64,000 nt of DNA from Bryobacterales bacterium (GTDB taxonomy: Bacteria > Acidobacteriota > Terriglobia > Bryobacterales > Bryobacteraceae), in assembly GCA_016789905.1 (NCBI GenBank), contig JAEUQC010000115.1, positions 41,232 to 105,231 of the forward strand. The letters are read 5' to 3'. Numbering within the stretch: position 1 is the stretch's first letter; every line of letters starts with the position of its first letter. Below the pieces are notes generated by a model. The model was not told the origin of the DNA and made no database searches. It worked only from the letters and a program-made list of their open reading frames with translations. Below are positions 16,878 through 23,603 of the stretch, in pieces. The translations under genes were made by a program, and so were the position numbers.

Positions 16878-17858
16878 CTACGGTGTTAGCGATGCCAGAT
16901 AGGCGGCCAGTGCCAGCATGTCGCTGTTCATCATATCCCGCACCACTTTGTCCATCTCGCTGCTCTTGGCGCCGCGCCGGGCGCTCGACCGGAAATCGTA
17001 AAGCTGCCGGACAATCGACGTGGGCGACCGGCCCGCGATATTCGGCACATTCTCCTTCCCCCGGTAGCCGGGCCCATGACAACTGGAGCATTCCAGCGTC
17101 TTGTTTTCCCCCCATGTTTCCGCCAGCCGCTTACCAAGTGCGATGCTGCCCTCCGGCACATAGGCGATGTAGGGCGTGGCCGGGTCTCGGAGTTCGAACT
17201 GCTCAAAATCCTCGGGCCCTTCGATGATGCGCTGGCCGAGCGGCTCCAGGCCCCCGTTGCGATCAAAACGGAACAGCCAACCGGCGATTTTGGACTTCGG
17301 GATCATCGATTGTTCCACCACACGGACGAAAGAAGCCGGCGGCAGCGCGGCGAAGTATCGCGCGGCGGCCAGAATTTCGTCGTCCCGCATGGCCTTCGCC
17401 GTGTTGGACATGTTGGTTGTGGGCGCCCGGCCGCCCACGTGAGACTTCCGGCTTCCATCGCGGAACGCGTTCATCTGGGCAACAAAATAATCCACCGGCA
17501 GGCCGGCCAGCCGCGCGTTCTCCGGTCGCCCGTTGCCCGTCGGAAGATGGCAATATCCGCACGCCCGCACGTCCGGCTGCCGCCCGTGGGCGACTACTTC
17601 CGGCATGGCCGGATGATCCTCCGGACGCCAATCAGGTGCGGCGAACAGGTTCGTCAACTCGGCCCTGGTAAACGAGCGCTTGCTGTTCGCAATCTGGAAG
17701 GGCCCCTGGGAAACGGCGGCCGGCGCGCCGGGCGGCGGCGGGGGATTGGTCGGGTACGCCCAGTCCGGAACCGGTTCCAGAACCATCGGTTTGCAGGCGG
17801 AAAGGAGAATGCTGAGAAAGAGCAGCAGAGGCAGGGTCCGAATCACGATGCGAACCAT
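16878..17858 (-). CDS. Di-haem cytochrome c lipoprotein
   Basis: A 326-residue exported electron-transfer protein. A type II signal peptide ends in the lipobox LLSAC, with Cys22 the lipidated residue, so the protein is anchored in the envelope. Two c-type haem sites are visible: CGYCH at 100-104 and CSSCH at 257-261, each opening a cytochrome c domain of the class I type. Methionines downstream (for example in TTNMSNTAKAM and MMNSDMLALAAYLASL) may be axial ligands. It resembles the cytochromes that accept electrons from exported dehydrogenases, but no such partner is adjacent. A possible membrane microprotein follows at 16736-16825. Confidence 0.88.
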   Translation of the reverse strand: MVRIVIRTLPLLLFLSILLSACKPMVLEPVPDWAYPTNPPPPPGAPAAVSQGPFQIANSKRSFTRAELTNLFAAPDWRPEDHPAMPEVVAHGRQPDVRACGYCHLPTGNGRPENARLAGLPVDYFVAQMNAFRDGSRKSHVGGRAPTTNMSNTAKAMRDDEILAAARYFAALPPASFVRVVEQSMIPKSKIAGWLFRFDRNGGLEPLGQRIIEGPEDFEQFELRDPATPYIAYVPEGSIALGKRLAETWGENKTLECSSCHGPGYRGKENVPNIAGRSPTSIVRQLYDFRSSARRGAKSSEMDKVVRDMMNSDMLALAAYLASLTP

Positions 17859-17897
17859 ACTATCAGGCGGCCGCGCCGGAGCGCGCCGGAAAAAGCA

Positions 17898-17924
17898 AAC
17901 GGCCGCCGGAATCCGGCGGCCGTT
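17898..17924 (-). terminator. Rho-independent terminator after pnp
   Basis: A 12-bp perfect stem (AACGGCCGCCGG paired with CCGGCGGCCGTT) with a 3-base loop lies 20 bases after the pnp stop. On the minus strand it is followed by a run reading TTGCTTTTT. It probably ends the rpsO-pnp transcript before the cytochrome gene. On the plus strand it is followed by only a few T residues. Confidence 0.75.
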
Positions 17925-17944
17925 TTGTTCGAAACAGGTGGGCG

Positions 17945-20047
17945 TTAGCTCTGCTGGGCCAGCTTTTCGCGCTGTTCTTTCAGAATCGCGCGGCGGCTCA
18001 ACTTGATCTTGTTGCCTTCCAGCGCCAGCACCTTCACCATAATCTGGTCGCCCTCGTTCAGTTCGTCACGGACGTTCTTTACGCGGCTTTCAGAGATTTC
18101 GGAGATGTGCAGCAAACCGTCGGTGCCGGGGAAGATTTCAACGAAGGCGCCGAAATCCACAATCCGCACCACTTTTCCCAGATACGTCTTGCCAGGTTCG
18201 GCCACAGCGCAGATGTCCTGCACCATCTGGAGCGCCTTTTCGCCGGCAACGCCGGAGGTGGCATAAATGTTCACCTGACCGTCGTCGTTCACGTCGATCT
18301 TCACGCCTGTCGAATCGGTGATGCTGCGGATCATCTTGCCGCCAGGGCCAATCAGTTCGCGAATCTTGTCCACCGGAATGGTGATGGTGGTGATTCTCGG
18401 CGCGTACATCGACAGCGTCGGCCGCGGCGCGCTGATGCAGGCATTCATCTTGTCCAGAATGTGCAGCCGGGCGCGTTTGGCCTGGTCGAGCGCTTCGCGC
18501 ATCAGGCTAATTGGAACGTTGGGAACCTTCAGGTCCATCTGGAGCGCGGTGATGCCCTCCTTGGAACCGGCCACCTTAAAGTCCATATCGCCGTAATGAT
18601 CTTCGGCACCGGCGATGTCGGTGAGAATCGCGTAGGCGTCCCCCTCTTTCACCAGGCCCATGGCGATACCCGCCACCGCGCGATCCACCGGAACACCGGC
18701 GTCCATCATGGCCAGCGAACCGCCGCAAACCGAAGCCATCGACGAGGAGCCATTCGATTCCAAAATGTCGGAAACCACGCGGATCGTGTACGGGAACGTC
18801 TTTTCGTCCGGAACGACGGCGATTGTCGCGCGTTCGCCCAAAGCGCCGTGGCCGATTTCACGACGGCCGGCGCCGCGCATGAAGCCCACTTCGCCCACCG
18901 AGAACGGCGGGAAGTTGTAGTGCAGCATGTAGCGTTTGGAAAGCTCGGCCGGATCCAGCATTTCAATCCGCTGTTCGTCGTCCTTGGTGCCCAGCGTACA
19001 CGTGACCAGCGCCTGCGTTTCACCGCGGGTGAACAGCGCCGAACCGTGTGTACGGGGCAGCAGACCCACCTGGCAATCGATGTCGCGCACTTCGTCGAAC
19101 GCGCGGCCATCCGGACGCCGCCGGGCCTTCAACATCTCATCCCGGAAGATCGTTTCCTTCAGCCGGTCGAACAGCTTGCCCGCTTCAGCGCGCTCTTCCT
19201 CGGGGAAGGACTCTTCCACCTTCGCGTGCAGCGCGTCGATCCGGGAGTACGACTCCAGCTTCTTGTACTTCTTCGTGTCCAGAGCGTCGGTCAGTTCCGT
19301 GCGGATCATCGCATCGATCTTGGCGAACATCTCTTCGTTGATCTTCGGCGAAACGAATTCATACTTCTGCTTGCCGCAAAGTTTGATCAGTTCGCGAATG
19401 CCCGCGCAGATTTTCTTGCAGCATTCGTGGCCGAATTCCAGCGCCGCCAGCACCTCTTCTTCGTCCACATGCTTGGCGCCGGCTTCCACCATCACCACGC
19501 CCGTCTCGGTCGCGGCCACAATCAGGCTCAGCGAGGAGTCTTTGGTTTGGTTGTAGGTCGGGTTGGCCACAAACTTGCCGTCCACCTTGCCCACACGAAC
19601 CGCGGCCAGCAATTCATGGAACGGAATGCTGGAAATGGCCAGCGCCGCGCCGGCGCCAACCATGGCGAGCGGGGCCGGATCGCGCTCCGTTTCCGCCGAC
19701 AACACGAGTCCAATCACCTGCGTCTCGTGCTGGAACCCTTCCGGGAACAACGGACGAATCGGACGGTCAATCAGGCGGCACGTCAGTGTTTCTTTCTCCG
19801 ACATGCGGCCTTCGCGCTTGATGAACCCGCCCGGGAACTTGCCCGCGGCGTAGGTCGCTTCGCGGTAGTCCACCGTCAACGGGAAGAAGTTCGCGCCCGC
19901 GCGCGCCTTCCCGGAACAGCACGCCGTCACCAGCACCACGTTATCGCCCGAACGAACGATAACGGCGCCGTCAGCCTGCTTGGCCATCACGCCGGACTCT
20001 ATCGAGAGTTGCGTGCCAAACAGGTCAATCTCAACTTTATGCAACAT
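17945..20047 (-). CDS. pnp: Polyribonucleotide nucleotidyltransferase (PNPase)
   Basis: A 700-residue 3'-5' exoribonuclease that degrades RNA phosphorolytically in the cytoplasm and is a degradosome component in many bacteria. The order is complete: first RNase PH core (residues about 1-215), alpha-helical linker, second RNase PH core (about 310-550, with FMRGAGRREIGHGAL), KH domain (IRELIGPGGKMIRSI near 560) and S1 domain (GKTYLGKVVRIVDFGAFVEI near 620). The length is normal for the family. An AAGGA Shine-Dalgarno precedes the ATG. It follows rpsO, the classical arrangement, and is closed by the terminator at 17898-17924. Confidence 0.98.
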   Translation of the reverse strand: MLHKVEIDLFGTQLSIESGVMAKQADGAVIVRSGDNVVLVTACCSGKARAGANFFPLTVDYREATYAAGKFPGGFIKREGRMSEKETLTCRLIDRPIRPLFPEGFQHETQVIGLVLSAETERDPAPLAMVGAGAALAISSIPFHELLAAVRVGKVDGKFVANPTYNQTKDSSLSLIVAATETGVVMVEAGAKHVDEEEVLAALEFGHECCKKICAGIRELIKLCGKQKYEFVSPKINEEMFAKIDAMIRTELTDALDTKKYKKLESYSRIDALHAKVEESFPEEERAEAGKLFDRLKETIFRDEMLKARRRPDGRAFDEVRDIDCQVGLLPRTHGSALFTRGETQALVTCTLGTKDDEQRIEMLDPAELSKRYMLHYNFPPFSVGEVGFMRGAGRREIGHGALGERATIAVVPDEKTFPYTIRVVSDILESNGSSSMASVCGGSLAMMDAGVPVDRAVAGIAMGLVKEGDAYAILTDIAGAEDHYGDMDFKVAGSKEGITALQMDLKVPNVPISLMREALDQAKRARLHILDKMNACISAPRPTLSMYAPRITTITIPVDKIRELIGPGGKMIRSITDSTGVKIDVNDDGQVNIYATSGVAGEKALQMVQDICAVAEPGKTYLGKVVRIVDFGAFVEIFPGTDGLLHISEISESRVKNVRDELNEGDQIMVKVLALEGNKIKLSRRAILKEQREKLAQQS

Positions 20048-20193
20048 GTTATTTCCTTGAACCTTTGTAATTCTCCGCGCTTTCCGGCGCGAACGGGAAT
20101 CAAGGAGACTGAGAGTGCTTTTACGAGGGTGGGTCCGCTCACCGGAGCGGATTTGCCGGGCCTATACGAAAACCCGTACCGATCGAAGATCCA
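20048..20193 (-). promoter_or_regulatory. rpsO-pnp spacer with two hairpins
   Basis: This 146-base leader ahead of pnp contains two short inverted repeats. One is a 7-bp stem at 20134-20151 (TCCGCTC/GAGCGGA, loop ACCG). The other is a 5-bp GC stem around 20075-20091. In enterobacteria a hairpin at this place is cut by RNase III and serves PNPase autoregulation. A similar role here is only an inference from position. Confidence 0.35.
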
Positions 20194-20463
20194 CTAGCGG
20201 CGAATACCAATGCTGGAGATCAGAGCCTGATAACGCTCAGGGCTCCGGCTCTTGAGGTAGTCCAGAAGGCGGCGGCGGCGCGCCACCATGGTCAACAAAC
20301 CACGGCGCGAACCGAAGTCCTTCTTGTGGGACTTAAAGTGCTCTGTGAGTTGGGTGATGCGTTGGCTCAAGAGCGCAACCTGCACCTCTGGCGAACCACA
20401 ATCGTTCTTATTGATCCGGTACTTCGTAATGATATTCGTCTTGGACTCAATTGCCAGGGCCAT
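20194..20463 (-). CDS. rpsO: 30S ribosomal protein S15
   Basis: An 89-residue S15, exactly the usual length. It binds the central domain of 16S rRNA and nucleates platform assembly. Typical family sequence is present throughout: GSPEVQVALLSQRITQLTEHFKSHKKDFGSRRGLL in the helical middle, and RRRRLLDYLKSRSPERYQ near the end. A TAAGGAG sequence precedes the ATG at an unusually wide spacing of about 16 bases. It is followed by pnp, as in most bacteria. Confidence 0.98.
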   Translation of the reverse strand: MALAIESKTNIITKYRINKNDCGSPEVQVALLSQRITQLTEHFKSHKKDFGSRRGLLTMVARRRRLLDYLKSRSPERYQALISSIGIRR

Positions 20464-20517
20464 GGTGTTGCTGTGGATACTCCTTAGTCTTACCTTAATC
20501 GCTTTTATTCAGAGTTT

Positions 20518-20526
20518 AGGATAGCA
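20518..20526 (-). promoter_or_regulatory. Possible extended -10 promoter of rpsO
   Basis: On the minus strand the sequence reads TGCTATCCT, an extended -10 element (TGn before TATCCT), about 55 bases ahead of the rpsO start. No good -35 hexamer lies at 17 bases. The call is tentative. Confidence 0.3.
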
Positions 20527-20537
20527 CACAGCCGTTT

Positions 20538-21263
20538 CTATTTGGGCGGCATTCGCAGTGCCCCGTCTAGCCGAATCGTCTCCCCATTCAACATCCGGTT
20601 CCCCAAAATCGCCAGCGCCAGCGCCGCGTATTCCTCCGGGCGGCCCAGCCGGCTGGGAAACGGCACCGTCTTTCCCAGCTCTTCTTTCACCTGAGGCGGC
20701 AGCCCGGCCAGCAGCGGCGTGTCGAACAATCCCGGCGCGATCGACACCACTCGTATCCCGCTCCGCGCGAACTCCCGCGCCAATGGCAGCGTCATCCCCG
20801 CTATCCCCGCCTTCGACGCGGCATACGCCGCCTGCCCGATCTGTCCGTCAAACGCCGCGATCGACGCGGTCATCACAATCACCCCCCGCTCCCCCTCCCC
20901 GTCCGGCTCGTTCCGCATCATCGCCGCCGCCGCCAGCCGCGCCACGTTAAATGCCCCCACCAGGTTTACCTCGATCACACGCGCGAACGCTTCCAGTGGC
21001 AGCGGCCCGTCTTTGCCCACCGTCCGTTGCGCTATCGCCAGCCCCGCACAATGCACCACACCATGCAAACCGCCGGCGGCCAGATCAATCGCCCGCTGCA
21101 CATCCTCCGCGCTCGAAATGCTCCCCCGCACCGACAGTCCCGGCGCCTCCCGCAGATCCAGCACAATCGGCCGCGCCCCCGCCGCCGCCAACGCCGTCGC
21201 CGTGGCCGCGCCCAATCCCGATGCTCCACCCGTAACAAGAACCGCTTTTCCGGAAATATCCAT
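20538..21263 (-). CDS. Short-chain dehydrogenase, 3-hydroxyacyl-CoA dehydrogenase type 2-like
   Basis: A 241-residue classical SDR that uses NAD(P)H. The cofactor motif is TGGASGLGAA near residue 11. The aspartate after the second strand (VLDLRE) favours NAD over NADP. The catalytic S-Y-K is visible as TASIAAFDGQIGQAAYAASKAG. The overall pattern (SIAAFDGQIGQAAYAASK, APGLFDTPLL, FPSRLGRPEEYA, NGETIRLDGALRM) matches the HSD17B10-like group that oxidises short or branched 3-hydroxyacyl-CoAs. It is divergent from modB with only 70 bases between starts. Confidence 0.9.
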   Translation of the reverse strand: MDISGKAVLVTGGASGLGAATATALAAAGARPIVLDLREAPGLSVRGSISSAEDVQRAIDLAAGGLHGVVHCAGLAIAQRTVGKDGPLPLEAFARVIEVNLVGAFNVARLAAAAMMRNEPDGEGERGVIVMTASIAAFDGQIGQAAYAASKAGIAGMTLPLAREFARSGIRVVSIAPGLFDTPLLAGLPPQVKEELGKTVPFPSRLGRPEEYAALALAILGNRMLNGETIRLDGALRMPPK

Positions 21264-21304
21264 GGCTGAAGACGAGCATACTAGGCTCCGCGCCGTAAAA
21301 CATA

Positions 21305-21335
21305 ATCGCTATACTTTGTTCAAAGCTATTCCGAT
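21305..21335. promoter_or_regulatory. Inverted repeat over the modB promoter and start
   Basis: Two arms, ATCGCTATACTTTG (21305-21318) and CAAAGCTATTCCGAT (21321-21335), face each other around a TT centre. The outer ATCG/CGAT and inner CTTTG/CAAAG match exactly. The left arm contains CGCTATA, which resembles the half-site bound by the molybdate regulator ModE, and TATACT (21310-21315), a plausible -10 box. The right arm reaches into the modB ATG. It may be a molybdate-responsive operator for the divergent SDR/modB pair (inference). Confidence 0.4.
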
Positions 21336-22002
21336 GCCAATCGACTGGTTCCCCCTTTGGTTGAGTCTCCGCGTCGCCGTCATCGCCACGGTCTGCGCCG
21401 CCGCCATTGGCATCCCGGCCGCCTACTGGCTGGCCAACCGCGATTTCCGCGGCAAGGATTTCGTCGATGCCGCGGTCACCCTGCCGCTCGTCCTGCCGCC
21501 CACCGTCGTTGGTTTTTATCTGCTCGTGCTGCTGGGCCGCGAAAGCGCCGCCGGCCGCCTCTACGAATGGGTCTTCGGCTCGCCCCTCGTCTTCACCTGG
21601 CAAGCCGCCGTCGTGGCCGCCGTGCTCCATTCGGCCCCGCTGCTCATCAAATCCACGCGCGCCGCGCTGGAAAGTGTTGACCATGCCTACGAACGCGCCG
21701 CCCGCACCCTCGGCGCCCCGGAGTGGAAAGTGTTCTGGCGCGTCACGCTCCCGCTGGCCCGCCGCCCGGTGCTGGCCGCCGCCGCCCTGGCCTTCGCCCG
21801 GTCCCTCGGCGATTTTGGCGTTACCATCATGGTGGCCGGCAATATCCCCGGCCGCACACAGACCATCGCCGTCGCCATCTACGACGCTGTTGAAGGCGGC
21901 AATGGCGACGCCGCCCGCTGGATGGTCATCGTCGTCAGCGCCGTCTCTCTCGCACTGCTCACACTCGCCAACCGCCTCACCCCGCGAAGGCTCCCCGGAT
22001 GA
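21334..22002 (+). CDS. modB: Molybdate ABC transporter permease ModB
   Basis: A 222-residue inner-membrane permease with about five helices. The cytoplasmic EAA loop reads ERAARTLGAPEWKVFWRVTLPLA, the coupling site for the ATPase. Family motifs include LPLVLPPTVVGFYLLVLLGR and ARSLGDFGVTIMVAGNIPG. The ATG at 21334 gives the usual ModB length; the frame stays open far upstream but that part overlaps the divergent SDR gene. It overlaps modC by four bases (ATGA). No modA (substrate-binding protein) lies next to it, which is unusual. Confidence 0.92.
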   Translation: MPIDWFPLWLSLRVAVIATVCAAAIGIPAAYWLANRDFRGKDFVDAAVTLPLVLPPTVVGFYLLVLLGRESAAGRLYEWVFGSPLVFTWQAAVVAAVLHSAPLLIKSTRAALESVDHAYERAARTLGAPEWKVFWRVTLPLARRPVLAAAALAFARSLGDFGVTIMVAGNIPGRTQTIAVAIYDAVEGGNGDAARWMVIVVSAVSLALLTLANRLTPRRLPG

Positions 22003-23075
22003 TCACCGCCCGCCTCCGCAAGGCCTACCCGCCCGGTCCGGATTCCCGCTCCTTCACGCTCGACGTCCAACTCCAGGCCGCCGCCGGCGTCACCGTTTTA
22101 TTCGGCCCCAGCGGCTCCGGCAAAACGCTCACCCTCAATTGCATCGCCGGCTTTGAACGCCCCGACGAAGGCCGCGTCCTGCTCGACGACGCCATTCTCT
22201 TCGATGGCGCCGCCCGCGTCTTCCTCCCGCCGCAGGCCCGCCATTGCGGCTACGTCTTCCAAAACTACGCGCTGTTCCCCCACATGACCCTGCGCCAGAA
22301 TCTTGAGTTCGGCGCCGCCGTTCACAAAAGCCTGGAGCGTCACAAACGGGTGAGCGAAATGCTGGAGCGATTCCAGTTGCACGACGTCGGCGGACGCCGT
22401 CCGCATGAGCTTTCCGGCGGACAGAAACAGCGCGGCTCCATCGCCCGTGCGCTGCTCGCCCGCCCGCGCATTCTGCTGCTCGATGAGCCCGCCCAAGGCC
22501 TCGACGCCGCCCTGCGCCAGGAACTCTACACCATTCTCCGCGACCTGCAGCGGGATTTCCCCATGCCCGTTCTGCTGGTGACCCACGACCTGGACGAAGC
22601 CCTCGAACTCGGCGGCCAAATGCATGTTTTTCACGATGGCCACATCGTCCAAAGCGGCCAGCCCCAAGCGTTGCTCGATTCGCCCGCCACCGCCGCCATC
22701 GCCCGCCTCCTCGGCATCTACAACCTCATCTCCGGCGAAATCCTCGCCCTCGATCCGGGCCGCAATACCAGCCGCCTGCGCGTCGGCGAATGGGAGATCA
22801 GCGGCGTCTATTACCCTGGACACATGAAGGGGTCCCGGGTCACCTTGTGCGTTATTCCCAGCCAGGTGCGCGTGGAACCGCGCGACGGCGCGCCCCGCCC
22901 CGGCACAATGCCCATGCAGTTGCAGCACGCCGTCACCGGCCCCGTCCGCGTCCGCCTCGTCTTCGATGACGGTTTCCGCGCCGAAGTCGATCGCGCCGAT
23001 TGGGAGGCCATGTCGCGCGCCCGCGATTTTTCCGTCGAAATTCCGCCCTCGGCCCTGCGGCTCGTCAAAGGATGA
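21999..23075 (+). CDS. modC: Molybdate ABC transporter ATP-binding protein ModC
   Basis: A 358-residue ATPase that powers molybdate (or tungstate) import through ModB. Walker A is GPSGSGKT at 36-43, the signature is LSGGQ at 138-142, Walker B is ILLLDEP at 158-164 and the switch histidine is in LVTHD at 194-198. After about residue 230 comes a molybdate-binding TOBE/Mop-like region (VTLCVIPSQVRVEPRDG; VRVRLVFDDGFRAEVDR), as in classical ModC. Start and stop both overlap the neighbours by four bases, so modB, modC and the ThiE-like gene are translated as one coupled unit. Confidence 0.93.
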   Translation: MITARLRKAYPPGPDSRSFTLDVQLQAAAGVTVLFGPSGSGKTLTLNCIAGFERPDEGRVLLDDAILFDGAARVFLPPQARHCGYVFQNYALFPHMTLRQNLEFGAAVHKSLERHKRVSEMLERFQLHDVGGRRPHELSGGQKQRGSIARALLARPRILLLDEPAQGLDAALRQELYTILRDLQRDFPMPVLLVTHDLDEALELGGQMHVFHDGHIVQSGQPQALLDSPATAAIARLLGIYNLISGEILALDPGRNTSRLRVGEWEISGVYYPGHMKGSRVTLCVIPSQVRVEPRDGAPRPGTMPMQLQHAVTGPVRVRLVFDDGFRAEVDRADWEAMSRARDFSVEIPPSALRLVKG

Positions 23076-23599
23076 TTCGCTGCGCCATAACGGACGGCCA
23101 CGGCGTGGCGCCAGCGGTCATGCCACGGGTCAATTGGATTCAGGTGCGGGAAAAGGAAATGGCCGCCCGCCCCCTCACCGCCCTCGTCGCCAGCCTCGTT
23201 CACGCCGGTCCGCGCATCATCGTCAATTCGCGTCTCGACGTTGCCCTCGCCGCCGGCGCCCACGGCGTTCATCTTCCCGCCGGGTCCGTTGCGCCATTTC
23301 TTTTGCGCCCCCTCACCGGCCCGGATTTTCTCATCGGCGTCTCCTGCCACTCCATTGCCGCCCTGCTTCGCGCCGAAGCTGAAGGCGCCAGCTACGTCTT
23401 CTTCAGTCCCATCTTCCCTTCCCCCTCCAAGCCCGGCTATGGCCCGCCGCTCGGCCTTCCGCTGCTGGCCGAAGCCTGCCGGCGCGTCCGGATTCCCGTT
23501 CTCGCGCTCGGCGGCGTGAACGAAGAAAACGCCCCCGCCTGTGCCGCCGCCGGCGCCGCTGGTTTTGCATCGATCTCGGCGTTTTCCGCGCGAGAATAG
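23072..23599 (+). CDS. Thiamine-phosphate synthase-like (ThiE/TenI family) protein
   Basis: A 175-residue TIM-barrel protein, shorter than typical ThiE (about 210 residues). Recognisable elements are QVREK (ThiE QLREK) near residue 28, IVNSRLDVALAAGAHGVHL (INDR...GVHLGQ), IGVSCHS, FFSPIFPSPSKPGYGP (phosphate-binding FxTxTK loop) and LALGGVNEENA. The GVHLPAGS version lacks the QxD of true ThiE, which makes a TenI-like thiazole tautomerase or another thiamine-pathway role possible. The ATG at 23072 overlaps the modC stop (ATGA). The longer frame upstream lies inside modC. The link to molybdate transport is unexplained. Confidence 0.8.
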   Translation: MIRCAITDGHGVAPAVMPRVNWIQVREKEMAARPLTALVASLVHAGPRIIVNSRLDVALAAGAHGVHLPAGSVAPFLLRPLTGPDFLIGVSCHSIAALLRAEAEGASYVFFSPIFPSPSKPGYGPPLGLPLLAEACRRVRIPVLALGGVNEENAPACAAAGAAGFASISAFSARE

Positions 23600-23603
23600 T
23601 GCT

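Noticed and set aside
20719..21333. The upstream extension of the modB reading frame.
   Set aside because: It runs antisense through the SDR gene, is Pro/Ser/Arg-rich, and the product from 21334 already has full ModB length.
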